Source: UBA7455 sp026713185
GTDB taxonomy: Bacteria > Pseudomonadota > Gammaproteobacteria > Pseudomonadales > Azotimanducaceae
Reading direction: 5' to 3'
NCBI GenBank assembly: GCA_963665785.1
Contig: OY762456.1
Coordinates: forward strand, 186,001-250,000
DNA length: 64,000 nt
Shown here: in pieces, positions 31,200 through 39,875 of the stretch
Numbering within the stretch: position 1 is the stretch's first letter
Layout: the number at the start of each line of letters is the position of its first letter
The notes under the pieces: model-generated
The model's input: only the letters and a program-made list of their open reading frames with translations
Database searches by the model: none
Told to the model about the DNA's origin: nothing
Made by a program: the position numbers and the translations under genes

Positions 31200-32315
31200 T
31201 CAGTCTGTCTTGATGATGAGTTTTTGTTCGTGCTGTTGCTTCTCGGCAACCCGTTGCCGGATCATCCTTTCGAGATCGTCCAGTAATTCTTCATTGGAAA
31301 TTTTATGCTCAGGTTTTCCATCGACATATACCAGGTTCGAAGGAGAGGCGCCGGTCAGTCCAAGGTCTGCTTCCCTGGCCTCTCCCGGGCCATTCACGAT
31401 GCAACCAATTACCGCAACATCAAGGGGTGTGGTGACGTCCTCGATTCGTCGTTCCAGTTCGTTAACCACACCAATAACGTCAAAGTTCTGTCTGGCGCAA
31501 CTGGGGCAGGCTACCAGATTGATGCCCTGACTGCGAATATTAAGGCTCTTCAACAGTTCAAAGCCTACTTTTACTTCTTCTACCGGGTCTGCTGCCAGTG
31601 ATATCCGGATGGTATCGCCAAGACCTTCCATCAAGAGAAGACCCAGTCCTGCAGCGCTTTTTACAGTCCCCGATCGCAAGCCACCAGCTTCGGTAATTCC
31701 AAGATGCAAAGGCTGATCAATCTGGGTTGCTATTGCCCTGTAGGCTTCAATGGCCATGAACACATCCGAGGACTTCATGCTGATTTTGTAGTCTTGATAG
31801 TCTTCCTGATCAAGTAGATCAATGTTACGTAACGCCGACTCCACCATGGCCGTTGCGTTGGGTTCCTTGTACTTTCGCAGCAGGTCCTTGCCAAGAGACC
31901 CGGCGTTGATTCCTATGCGTATTGGGATTCCCTTGTCCCGGGCACTGGAGACTACTGCCTTGACTCGATTTTTGTTACCTATATTACCTGGATTGATACG
32001 CAGGCAGTCCACGCCCAATTCGGCGACACGAAGCGCAATCCTGTAATCAAAGTGAATGTCCGATACCAGCGGCACTCGAACACTGGACCGGATAACGCCA
32101 AACGCCTCTGCGGCGTCCATCGTCGGTACCGAAACCCTGACGATATCCGCACCGGCTGCTTCCAGGCGTCTGATTTGCGCTACTGTCGCTTCCACGTCTG
32201 TGGTTTCCGTATTGGTCATACTTTGTACGGATACAGGTGCATCACCGCCCACGGGAACATCCCCCACCATTATCTGGCGGGTTTCTCGACGTTTAATAAA
32301 GGATTCCTGCCGCAT
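31200..32315 (-). CDS. ispG: 4-hydroxy-3-methylbut-2-enyl-diphosphate synthase
   Basis: An iron-sulfur enzyme of the non-mevalonate isoprenoid pathway. A 371-residue protein with the TIM-barrel start VGDVPVGGDAPVSVQSMTNT and the C-terminal cluster ligands CPSCARQ and CIVNGPGE. The [4Fe-4S] cluster links its activity to the isc operon also in this window. It lies 13 bp after rodZ, in the conserved order rodZ-ispG-hisS. Confidence 0.97.
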   Translation of the reverse strand: MRQESFIKRRETRQIMVGDVPVGGDAPVSVQSMTNTETTDVEATVAQIRRLEAAGADIVRVSVPTMDAAEAFGVIRSSVRVPLVSDIHFDYRIALRVAELGVDCLRINPGNIGNKNRVKAVVSSARDKGIPIRIGINAGSLGKDLLRKYKEPNATAMVESALRNIDLLDQEDYQDYKISMKSSDVFMAIEAYRAIATQIDQPLHLGITEAGGLRSGTVKSAAGLGLLLMEGLGDTIRISLAADPVEEVKVGFELLKSLNIRSQGINLVACPSCARQNFDVIGVVNELERRIEDVTTPLDVAVIGCIVNGPGEAREADLGLTGASPSNLVYVDGKPEHKISNEELLDDLERMIRQRVAEKQQHEQKLIIKTD

Positions 32316-32328
32316 CTTTCCTCCGGCG

Positions 32329-33555
32329 TTATTCGCCGAGATTTATCCGGGCTGTGCCGTCTCTGGCCTCATACTCCATCAGATCAACTTCTTCCTGATT
32401 GAATTTCAGTGTCACTGCCGATGGATGACCCAGGAGAATCTTGAACGGTTGGACACCATAAACCGTCAGGATATCTCCATCACGTTGCAGGTCAAAATAG
32501 AAGTTTTCGGTTCCTGCTGCGTCCTCGATTTCCACCCAGCATTCACCGGTGAAAGTAAACTCAAGTAGATCAAAGCCGCCTGCATCCACATTGATATATT
32601 TGAAATCATCACTTTCAGTTCTTTCTATACTGACGTCCCTTGACGGTTCCTGCTCCAATTCTTCGGTCAATTCCTGATCTTCAACTGCATCAGGAATCTC
32701 CTGTATCGATTGATCAATAACGGTTTCAGTTCCGGTCTGGTCCTGGTCTGACACTTCATCAGGAGACTCCTGTATCGAAGTATCAACAAATATCTCTGCC
32801 CCGGTCTGATCCTGGTCTGAAACATCATCAAGAGATTCCTGTATCGAAGTATCGACAGTTGTCTCTGTCCCGGTCTGATCCTGGTCTGTAACGCCATCAA
32901 GTAACTCTTGTATAGAAGTATCGACCATTGTCACTACCTCGGCCGAATCCTGATCTTCAATACTGTCAGTCAATGCCGGTACTGATTGGTCGACATCAGA
33001 CTCTGCCGTTACATCCTGGTCTACTCTGTTTTGCAGGGAAATCACGTATTCCTCCGGGTCCGCTTCTATCACTTGAAAAAACGGATCAACCTGCTCAGTG
33101 ACTGGTTGTGATTCCGACTTGATGGTGATTATCGGTTTCGATTCTTCCCCTGTAGAGAAAATCCAGACCACTGCAATGGCCAGAACAACCAATAATAATC
33201 CGATGATACCGGTCTGCCATTCAAGACCTGCAGAACTGTTAACATTTTCTACGGTAAATTCCTTTGGTAGTCCGGGCTCCTCATTATCCGCTACGTATAA
33301 TGCGATCAGCTCGTCACCTTGCAAGTTTACGATTTTTGCATAAGACCGGATATATCCCTTGACAAAGGTTGGTCTCGGAAGTTTTTCAAATTGTCCTTCA
33401 TCCAGGTATCGAACAAAGGATTCAGTCAGATTCAATGCTTTTGCAATTTCCTTCTGGCTGTGACCCATTGCTTCACGTGCAGCCGAAAGGCATTGTGAAA
33501 CTGTCTTCTCATCCGACCGGTCTACTGTATACTCTTCCACCGGAGGTTCATTCAT
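32329..33555 (-). CDS. rodZ: Cell-shape protein RodZ with an expanded repeat region
   Basis: An inner-membrane protein linking MreB to the wall-synthesis machinery. A 408-residue protein from the ATG at 33555 (MNEPPVEEY), which overlaps the pilW stop; a frame 12 codons longer is unlikely. It has a cytoplasmic HTH domain (SAAREAMGHSQKEIAKALNL), a transmembrane helix TGIIGLLLVVLAIAVVWIF (115-133), then an acidic periplasmic linker with five 22-23-residue repeats (about 179-292) and a C-terminal beta-domain (FTGECWVEIEDAAGTENF). The repeated linker is longer than in well-studied RodZ proteins. Confidence 0.93.
   Translation of the reverse strand: MNEPPVEEYTVDRSDEKTVSQCLSAAREAMGHSQKEIAKALNLTESFVRYLDEGQFEKLPRPTFVKGYIRSYAKIVNLQGDELIALYVADNEEPGLPKEFTVENVNSSAGLEWQTGIIGLLLVVLAIAVVWIFSTGEESKPIITIKSESQPVTEQVDPFFQVIEADPEEYVISLQNRVDQDVTAESDVDQSVPALTDSIEDQDSAEVVTMVDTSIQELLDGVTDQDQTGTETTVDTSIQESLDDVSDQDQTGAEIFVDTSIQESPDEVSDQDQTGTETVIDQSIQEIPDAVEDQELTEELEQEPSRDVSIERTESDDFKYINVDAGGFDLLEFTFTGECWVEIEDAAGTENFYFDLQRDGDILTVYGVQPFKILLGHPSAVTLKFNQEEVDLMEYEARDGTARINLGE
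32680..33021 (-). repeat. Five tandem 66-69-bp units encoding the RodZ acidic linker
   Basis: Units begin with the codons for DQD and carry the pattern DQDQTGTET-VDTSIQESLDDVS. Spacing is 22, 23, 23 and 23 residues. The repeats are diverged in DNA but clear in protein, with later units most alike. Confidence 0.85.
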
Positions 33556-34345
33556 CAGTCGTACCCTCCATCTCCATTCCGTTTTTCCCATAACGGGTCC
33601 TGAACTGACGATACTCCTCAGTAGCGGGAAAAATATTTCTCAGAGCCAGGGAACAACTTGCCTGTTCATCTTTGCTTGAGAAACGTTCAGCCAGTTGCAC
33701 ACACAACCAAAGACTGCGAGCCGACCGATGCGATAACCCGGCGTGTTGCCGATACAGGTCCCACGATTCCACATAGACTTTTTGATTAAAACGAATTTCC
33801 GCCAGTTCAAGCAATGCCCTGGACTGGGCAGGATTTAATTCAATTGCCTTGACGAATGCCTGCTCTGCCCTGGCAGGGTCATTGACCCTCAAATAGGCAC
33901 GCCCAAGATTCTCAAAGACAGCAGGACGGGCCTGGTAAAAGTGATCTCTCGAAGCAATTGATAATTGTTCAATCGATTCTCCGTAACGTTCTTGTGCAAA
34001 CAGAAAAGCACCGTAGTTATTTCTCGCCTGGGAAAACCCCGGGGCATAACGAATTGCCTTCTGGAAGTGTTCCTCTGCCAGCTCATTCTCACCTTCCCTC
34101 TGGAATAACACGCCGAAAGTGGTATGAGCCAATGCAGATTCAGGCTTGATTGTTAACGCTTTGTTCAGGTTTTCCTTGGCTCGGTGATAGTCCGCAAGCC
34201 GTAGATATCCGATCCCTAATTCAATCTGTTTCTGAACCACATTTTCCGGGTCTGTAAACACGGTTTGATCAGACTCGGTAACACAGCCGGTCATGGCGCA
34301 CATTGTGATAATTATCCACGGAATGTTGAAAGGTTTCTGCACCAT
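33548..34345 (-). CDS. pilW: Type IV pilus biogenesis/stability lipoprotein PilW (PilF)
   Basis: An outer-membrane lipoprotein that helps assemble the PilQ secretin. A 265-residue protein: signal peptide ending AMTGC (lipobox), then TPR repeats (GIGYLRLADYHRAKENLNKAL, HTTFGVLFQREGENELAEEHF, FENLGRAYLRVNDPARAEQAF). It lies between rlmN and rodZ as in other gammaproteobacteria. The C-terminal ~60 residues lack TPR character. Confidence 0.93.
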   Translation of the reverse strand: MVQKPFNIPWIIITMCAMTGCVTESDQTVFTDPENVVQKQIELGIGYLRLADYHRAKENLNKALTIKPESALAHTTFGVLFQREGENELAEEHFQKAIRYAPGFSQARNNYGAFLFAQERYGESIEQLSIASRDHFYQARPAVFENLGRAYLRVNDPARAEQAFVKAIELNPAQSRALLELAEIRFNQKVYVESWDLYRQHAGLSHRSARSLWLCVQLAERFSSKDEQASCSLALRNIFPATEEYRQFRTRYGKNGMEMEGTTDE

Positions 34346-34348
34346 CCG

Positions 34349-35449
34349 TTACCCTCCTGCTATCTTCCGGTATCGTTCCTGACGATGTGTTCTGTCAGCA
34401 ACATTACCCACCAGTTGGCCGCAGGCTGCATCAATGTCATCTCCCCGTGTCGTCCGTACCATCGCCCCGTACCCCGCACGAATCAGTCTGTCCTGAAATG
34501 CACTGACCCTGAAGGGGGCCGGTCGCCGATACTCCGAACCAGGAAAACTGTTGAAGGGTATCAGATTGATTTTACAAGGCAGGTCTTTCAGAACCTGGGC
34601 CAGTTCAGCGGCATGAACGGGTTGATCGTTAACACCTTCAATTAATGTGTATTCCACAGTAATGGTTCGTTTCCCCCCCAATCGTCCGGCATATTCCTGA
34701 CAGGCGCTGAGTAATGATTCGATGGGGTATTTGCGATTGATCGGTACCAACTGATTACGTAACTCGTTATTGGGTGCGTGCAGAGAGATGGCCAGCGAAG
34801 CATCGGTATGATCCGCCAGCCTGCGGATACCGGGTACCACACCCGCTGTAGAAATGGTGACTTTGCGTTTGGATATCCCATAACCCAGATCATCCATCAT
34901 GATTTGGGTAGCTGCCAATACATTATCGAAGTTGAGAAGTGGTTCTCCCATTCCCATGAAAACCACATTGGTCACCACACGATTACGGTCCGGGTAGGCT
35001 GCTGCCAGGGATTTCACCGCAATCCGCAATTGACCCACTATTTCACCCGCGGTGAGATCACTGTTGAATCCCTGCTTGCCAGTACTGCAGAAACTGCAAT
35101 CCAGTGCACAACCGACCTGTGAGGACACACAGAGGGTTCCCCGATTCTCTTCAGGTATAAACACCATCTCGACCGCACCACCAGACCTGGACTTGATGAG
35201 CCACTTGCGAGTGCCGTCTGCAGATTGCTGCTCAAGCAATACTTCCGGTTCATGGATTTCAGCAAACTCCGAGAAACCGGAACGCAACACTTTGCTGATA
35301 TCAGTCATCTCTTCAAAATCAGTCGCAAACCGATGATGGAGCCACTTGAGCACCTGCACCGCCCGCCAGGGTTTCTCACCCAGTTCTACGAGCAGTGATT
35401 CAAGTTCAGGCCGGGTATAACCCAGCAGATCCTGTTTCGTGTTCCTCAT
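34349..35449 (-). CDS. rlmN: Dual-specificity 23S rRNA/tRNA adenine-C2 methyltransferase
   Basis: A radical-SAM methylase of A2503 in 23S rRNA and A37 in certain tRNAs. A 366-residue protein: N-terminal helical domain (RPELESLLVELGEKPWRAVQ), the CxxxCxxC cluster motif in CALDCSFCSTGKQG, and conserved MGMGEPLLNFDNV and FNSFPGSEYRRP. Its start overlaps the ndk stop by 4 bp (ATGA). Its [4Fe-4S] cluster would come from the isc system. Confidence 0.97.
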   Translation of the reverse strand: MRNTKQDLLGYTRPELESLLVELGEKPWRAVQVLKWLHHRFATDFEEMTDISKVLRSGFSEFAEIHEPEVLLEQQSADGTRKWLIKSRSGGAVEMVFIPEENRGTLCVSSQVGCALDCSFCSTGKQGFNSDLTAGEIVGQLRIAVKSLAAAYPDRNRVVTNVVFMGMGEPLLNFDNVLAATQIMMDDLGYGISKRKVTISTAGVVPGIRRLADHTDASLAISLHAPNNELRNQLVPINRKYPIESLLSACQEYAGRLGGKRTITVEYTLIEGVNDQPVHAAELAQVLKDLPCKINLIPFNSFPGSEYRRPAPFRVSAFQDRLIRAGYGAMVRTTRGDDIDAACGQLVGNVADRTHRQERYRKIAGG

Positions 35450-35874
35450 TTCCCTCTGCTGATTTCACCCTCTCTGAAAAAATATATGATTTCACGTATC
35501 GCGGATGCAGGCGAATCGGAACCATGCACTGCGTTTGCGTCAATGGATTGTGCAAAGTCTGCTCTGATGGTACCGGAATCCGCTTCTTTCGGGTTAGTGG
35601 CGCCCATCAATTGTCGATTCAGCTTAATGGCATTTTCCCCTTCAAGAACCTGCACCACACAGGGACCGGACGTCATGTAAGCCACCAGATCATCAAAGAA
35701 CGATTTTCCGGCATGTTCCGCATAAAATCCCATGGCTTTTTCCAACGTCAATTGTTCCATGCGCATTGCCACTACCCGTAATCCTGCTTTTTCAAACCTG
35801 GATATGATGTCGCCAATGACGTTTTTAGCTACAGCATCCGGCTTGATGATCGACAGTGTTCTTTCCTCTGGCAT
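35446..35874 (-). CDS. ndk: Nucleoside diphosphate kinase
   Basis: Balances NTP and dNTP pools by phosphate transfer through a His. A 142-residue protein with ERTLSIIKPDAV at the start and the active-site His in NAVHGSDSP. First gene of the ndk-rlmN-pilW cluster. The 170 bp upstream are occupied by a 47-bp tandem repeat rather than ordinary promoter sequence, so its transcription may come largely through the isc operon. Confidence 0.97.
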   Translation of the reverse strand: MPEERTLSIIKPDAVAKNVIGDIISRFEKAGLRVVAMRMEQLTLEKAMGFYAEHAGKSFFDDLVAYMTSGPCVVQVLEGENAIKLNRQLMGATNPKEADSGTIRADFAQSIDANAVHGSDSPASAIREIIYFFREGEISRGK

Positions 35875-35910
35875 ATTAATCCTGATCCAATGACAACAAA
35901 GTGAACTATT

Positions 35911-36080
35911 ATATGGGAATAATCACTGTCCTACACTTCATTCCATACTGGCAATCGATATGGGAATAATCACTGTCCTACACTTCATTCCATACTGGCA
36001 ATCGATATGGGAATAATCACTGTCCTACACTTCATTCCATACTGGCAATCGATATGGGAATAATCACTGTCCTACACTTC
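35911..36080. repeat. 47-bp tandem repeat (3.6 copies) between iscX and ndk
   Basis: Three identical full units start at 35911, 35958 and 36005, and a partial fourth unit starts at 36052 and ends inside the last codons of iscX. Each unit starts ATATGGGAATAATCACTGTC and on the minus strand includes GAAGTGTAG, the iscX stop region, so the array grew by duplicating the iscX tail. On the transcribed strand each unit can form a hairpin ATTCC(C)ATA / TATGGAAT with an 11-nt loop. The copies are identical, so the expansion is recent. Confidence 0.95.
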
Positions 36081-36275
36081 TTCCATCCAGGCCATCTGAA
36101 TGGCTTCCAGTATACGTTCACCACAGTGCCCGGGATCATCTTCGAACCTGTCGAGAGCCATGACCCATTGCATAAGATCAGTAAAGCGCACTGACATAGG
36201 GTCCGTGTCCGGATAGGTCTCCGCGAGTTCGATGGCAATTTCGTTTATATCGGTCCATTTAAGAGCAGAACTCAT
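36072..36275 (-). CDS. iscX: Iron-sulfur assembly accessory protein IscX
   Basis: A small acidic protein that binds IscS and iron and tunes cluster assembly. 67 residues: LKWTDINEIAIELAETYPDTD, VRFTDLMQWVMALDRFEDD, ending MAWMEEV. Last gene of the isc operon, 1 bp after fdx. Its final codons lie within the tandem repeat array. Confidence 0.95.
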   Translation of the reverse strand: MSSALKWTDINEIAIELAETYPDTDPMSVRFTDLMQWVMALDRFEDDPGHCGERILEAIQMAWMEEV

Positions 36276-36276
36276 T

Positions 36277-36615
36277 TCAGTGTTTCTCCGATACCTGATT
36301 AATTGTATATCTGGGGATTTCTATTACCAGGTCTTCATCGCCTATGAGAACCTGACAACTCAGGCGGGAATCAGGTTCCAGGCCCCATGCCTTGTCCAGC
36401 AAATCATCCTCGGTTTCATCCGACTCTTCAAGTGAATCAAAGCCCTCTCTGAGAACAACATGGCAGGTTGTACATGCACAAGCCATCTCACAGGCATGCT
36501 CAATATTCACCCCGTTGTCCAATGCAACCTCAATCAGGTTATCACCTGGTTCAGCATCCACTACCGCGCCATCCGGACATCTTTCTTCATGTGGCAGAAA
36601 TATAATCTGCGGCAT
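36277..36615 (-). CDS. fdx: [2Fe-2S] ferredoxin of the Isc system
   Basis: An electron donor in iron-sulfur assembly. 112 residues with the cluster ligands in CEMACACTTC and the distant Cys in RLSCQVLI. The adrenodoxin-type fold is indicated by this spacing. Overlaps hscA by one base. Confidence 0.95.
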   Translation of the reverse strand: MPQIIFLPHEERCPDGAVVDAEPGDNLIEVALDNGVNIEHACEMACACTTCHVVLREGFDSLEESDETEDDLLDKAWGLEPDSRLSCQVLIGDEDLVIEIPRYTINQVSEKH

Positions 36616-38489
36616 CAGCCGATATCCTCTTCCAACTGATCGATACGGCGCCCTGCCAGAACTTCACGGACAGCCGCATCCATGCGTAAAGAGGCAAATT
36701 CCTCGCTGACTTTACCCAGAATCTTTACACCCTCTTTAATTTGTTCAACATTATCCAATGACAGGGTCTCCTGAAGTTTATCGATAGCCTGATTCAGTAA
36801 TACCATCTGCCCTGGCGCCAGTAATTTTTCTCCATCCAGTTCAAGCGCTCCCTGCAGCGCATCAATCATCCTTTGCGCCTCAACCTTTGCTTCTGACAAT
36901 GATCTTGACGCGATGTCTTCCTGTGCATGATCAAACGATGCTTTCAACATGGAAGTGACCTCTGCATCACTCAGCCCATAAGAAGGTTTCACTTCTACGC
37001 TGGCTGACACACCGGTCGTTGTTTCCCGGGCGGATACGGACAAGAGACCGTCCGCATCCACCTGGAAGAGCACTTCAATTCTGGCTGCTCCTGCAACCAT
37101 CTGCGGTATGTCATGAAGCTCAAATCTTGCCAGCGACCGACAATCATTCACCATCTCCCGCTCACCCTGCACAACATGGATCAACATCGCGGTCTGTCCG
37201 TCCTTGAAAGTTGTAAATTCCTGCGCCTGTGAAACCGGAATCGTCGTATTTCGGTCAATGACTTTCTCTACAAGACTGCCAACCGTTTCCAGACCCAGTG
37301 ACAATGGCAATACATCCAGCAGCAGCATTTCATCGTCAGGTTTGTTGCCCACCAGAATGTCAGCCTGAACTGCCGCCCCTATCGCAACAACCCGGTCGGG
37401 ATCGATATCTCCCAATGGTTCCCGCCCAAAAAACTTTGCAACTGCCTGCCTCACAGCGGGCACCCGGGTTGATCCACCAACCAGCACTATACTCTTGACT
37501 TCATCAATACCAGCGTCTCGCAGGGTCCGACGGCAGGCTTTTATGGATTGATTGATCAGGTCCGCAATCATTTCCTCAAATACGTCTCTTGAGAGCGTGC
37601 CATTGAACTGCAGATCATCCACATCAATGGATATGCCGGACCTGTCACAGGTGCTCAATGTTTCCTTGATATCTCTCGCCTGCATCATCAGTGTGCGAAG
37701 TTGACGGGGATTGACGGCTTTGTCATAACCCGACTGATCGATGATCCATTCTGCTATTCGACGATCGAAGTCATCACCACCAAGAGCGGAATCACCACCG
37801 GTTGCCACGACCTCAAAGACACCCAGGTTTAGTTTCAGCAGCGAAATGTCAAAGGTGCCGCCGCCAAGGTCATATACAGCCACAATGCCTTCAGCACCGG
37901 TATCGAGCCCGTAGGCTACAGCAGCAGCAGTGGGTTCATTCAGTAGGCGTAATACATTCAGGCCAGCCAGTCGGGCCGCATCCCTGGTTGCCTGCCGCTG
38001 GGCATCATCAAAATAGGAAGGGACCGTTATCACAACACCATGCAACTCACCGGCAAGTTTTTCGGTACTGCGATTGACCAGACTTTTCAGGATTTCCGCT
38101 GACGCCTCAACAGGGCTGATATCACCCACACGGGTTCTGATCTTTACCATCCCGCCTTCACTGGCGGAAAAGTCATATGGAAGTTGTCCGCTGAGCCTTT
38201 TCAGATCATCAATGCCCCGACCCATCATTCGCTTTACCGAGACAATCGTATTCAAGGGATCCTGTTTTGCGGATGCCACGGCCAATCTACCGACCACCGC
38301 TCCATTGCCGGTATATCGAACCACAGAGGGCAAAAGATGTTCACCATCTTGATCCGCCAGGGTCTGAATCATACCCTCACGGACACTTGCGATAAGAGAA
38401 TTTGTCGTCCCCAGGTCGATTCCCGCAGCTCTTTTGCGCTGATGAGGGTCTGCAGCCTGACCAGGTTCTGTAATCTGAAGTAATGCCAT
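36615..38489 (-). CDS. hscA: Hsp70-type chaperone HscA
   Basis: An ATP-driven chaperone that releases clusters from IscU. A 624-residue protein with AAGIDLGTTNSL, AVYDLGGGTFDISLL and the IVLVGGSTRVPAVR motif of the nucleotide domain, the linker DVLPLSLGLE, and a substrate domain that binds the IscU LPPVK loop. It sits between hscB and fdx. Confidence 0.97.
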   Translation of the reverse strand: MALLQITEPGQAADPHQRKRAAGIDLGTTNSLIASVREGMIQTLADQDGEHLLPSVVRYTGNGAVVGRLAVASAKQDPLNTIVSVKRMMGRGIDDLKRLSGQLPYDFSASEGGMVKIRTRVGDISPVEASAEILKSLVNRSTEKLAGELHGVVITVPSYFDDAQRQATRDAARLAGLNVLRLLNEPTAAAVAYGLDTGAEGIVAVYDLGGGTFDISLLKLNLGVFEVVATGGDSALGGDDFDRRIAEWIIDQSGYDKAVNPRQLRTLMMQARDIKETLSTCDRSGISIDVDDLQFNGTLSRDVFEEMIADLINQSIKACRRTLRDAGIDEVKSIVLVGGSTRVPAVRQAVAKFFGREPLGDIDPDRVVAIGAAVQADILVGNKPDDEMLLLDVLPLSLGLETVGSLVEKVIDRNTTIPVSQAQEFTTFKDGQTAMLIHVVQGEREMVNDCRSLARFELHDIPQMVAGAARIEVLFQVDADGLLSVSARETTTGVSASVEVKPSYGLSDAEVTSMLKASFDHAQEDIASRSLSEAKVEAQRMIDALQGALELDGEKLLAPGQMVLLNQAIDKLQETLSLDNVEQIKEGVKILGKVSEEFASLRMDAAVREVLAGRRIDQLEEDIG

Positions 38490-38545
38490 GGTATCCGGTT
38501 CTTGTTCGAGAACTATCCTTCGTGTCTGTGACTTGTCATTTTCAG

Positions 38546-39100
38546 TCAGTAATCCAGCATTTTTTCTTCCAGTTTGTCTACTTCAAGCAACAACTTGTTG
38601 ATGAATTGCATTTTATACACCGTTACTTCTGCAGCCCTGAGTTCAGTCCCAAACTGCACTGCAAAATCTTCCTCAAGATCATGCAGTTCAATCTTTATCT
38701 TTTCTTTAAAGGCATCGAGTTCATGCAATGCCTCACTATCATCATGGGGATCGACCAGTCGTCCTGTTGCTGTCGCATAAATGTCCTCCAACTGCTCCCT
38801 TAACTCGATTTGATCCATCAGAAATCCGGGGTCCAGTTGAGGATTGTCTTCTATGGCTATGCCAGCCAGTTCAAGCAGGTAGATTGCCCTGGCTAAACCC
38901 GATGAAAGCACATTGTAGGCAGCATTGATTTGTGTTGCCCATTGAAGAGACAAACGTTTTTCCTGGTCCGATGCATCAACAAACCTGTCGGGGTGCACAC
39001 TCGACTGTAATTGACGATACCTTGCGGCTAACTGGTCAGGGTCCTGATCGAATGCAACGGGGAGTTGAAAGATCTCAAAATAGTTTTTGTTGAAGTCCAC
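38546..39100 (-). CDS. hscB: J-domain co-chaperone HscB
   Basis: Brings IscU to HscA and stimulates its ATPase. 184 residues with an N-terminal J-domain containing the HPD motif (SSVHPDRF, about 35-37) and a C-terminal three-helix bundle rich in Glu and Leu. 56 bp precede hscA. Confidence 0.95.
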   Translation of the reverse strand: MDFNKNYFEIFQLPVAFDQDPDQLAARYRQLQSSVHPDRFVDASDQEKRLSLQWATQINAAYNVLSSGLARAIYLLELAGIAIEDNPQLDPGFLMDQIELREQLEDIYATATGRLVDPHDDSEALHELDAFKEKIKIELHDLEEDFAVQFGTELRAAEVTVYKMQFINKLLLEVDKLEEKMLDY

Positions 39101-39112
39101 TGTTGATGTGAT

Positions 39113-39436
39113 TCACACGGTAAAGGACTCGCCGCAGCCGCACTCACTCTGAACATTGGGATTCTTGAATTCAAATCCTTCATTGAGACCCTGTTTTACA
39201 TAATCCATTTCTGTACCTTCTATGTACACAAGACTCTTTGGGTCTACATAGACTTCAATGCCTTTACTGTCGAATCTGAGATCTTCCGGTTGAGGTTCAT
39301 CCACGGGCTCAAGCACATACATCAGGCCTGAACAACCTGTTGTCTTGACGGCAAGACGAATACCGATGCCGCTACCCCGTTCCTCCAGATATCTGGTGAC
39401 GTGAAGTGCTGCTGTTTCTGTAAGATTGACACCCAT
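39113..39436 (-). CDS. iscA: Iron-sulfur assembly protein IscA
   Basis: An A-type carrier that passes clusters to target proteins. 107 residues with the three conserved Cys in TTGCSGLMYVLE and CGCGESFTV at the end. Its start overlaps the iscU stop by one base (TAATG). Confidence 0.96.
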   Translation of the reverse strand: MGVNLTETAALHVTRYLEERGSGIGIRLAVKTTGCSGLMYVLEPVDEPQPEDLRFDSKGIEVYVDPKSLVYIEGTEMDYVKQGLNEGFEFKNPNVQSECGCGESFTV

Positions 39437-39834
39437 TAACCGGCAGCCATCTCTGTTTTGTGCTTGTTACGGTAATCCTCAATGGCCGCCTTTATGGCAT
39501 CTTCTGCCAGTACCGAGCAATGAATCTTGACCGGAGGTAATGCCAGCTCCTCGGCAATTTCCGTATTCCTGATATTCCCGGCATCTTCAAGGGAACGTCC
39601 CTTGACCCATTCTGTAAGGAGTGAACTTGAGGCGATTGCGGAACCACAGCCATAAGTCTTGAAACGGGCATCCTCTATTACCCCATCTTCACCGACCTTG
39701 ATCTGCAGGCGCATGACATCTCCACAGGCAGGCGCCCCTACCATACCCGTACCCACATCGTCACTCCCGGCATCCATCTTGCCGACATTTCTTGGGTTTT
39801 CGTAGTGGTCCAAAACTTTTTTACTATATGCCAT
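39436..39834 (-). CDS. iscU: Iron-sulfur scaffold IscU
   Basis: The scaffold on which new clusters are built. 132 residues with the ligands in APACGDVM, YGCGSAIASSS and HCSVLAEDAI, and the HscA-binding LPPVK. Encoded 41 bp after iscS. Confidence 0.97.
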   Translation of the reverse strand: MAYSKKVLDHYENPRNVGKMDAGSDDVGTGMVGAPACGDVMRLQIKVGEDGVIEDARFKTYGCGSAIASSSLLTEWVKGRSLEDAGNIRNTEIAEELALPPVKIHCSVLAEDAIKAAIEDYRNKHKTEMAAG

Positions 39835-39875
39835 CGTATCGTCTCCTTTCTAAATCAGGCGGCTTGACAAACCGT

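Noticed and set aside
35911..36080. CRISPR array interpretation of the 47-bp repeat
   Set aside because: Units are contiguous and identical with no variable spacers, and they derive from the iscX end; no cas genes are near.
36032..36238. 68-codon minus-strand frame in the repeat/iscX region
   Set aside because: Out of frame with iscX, which is a clear family member.
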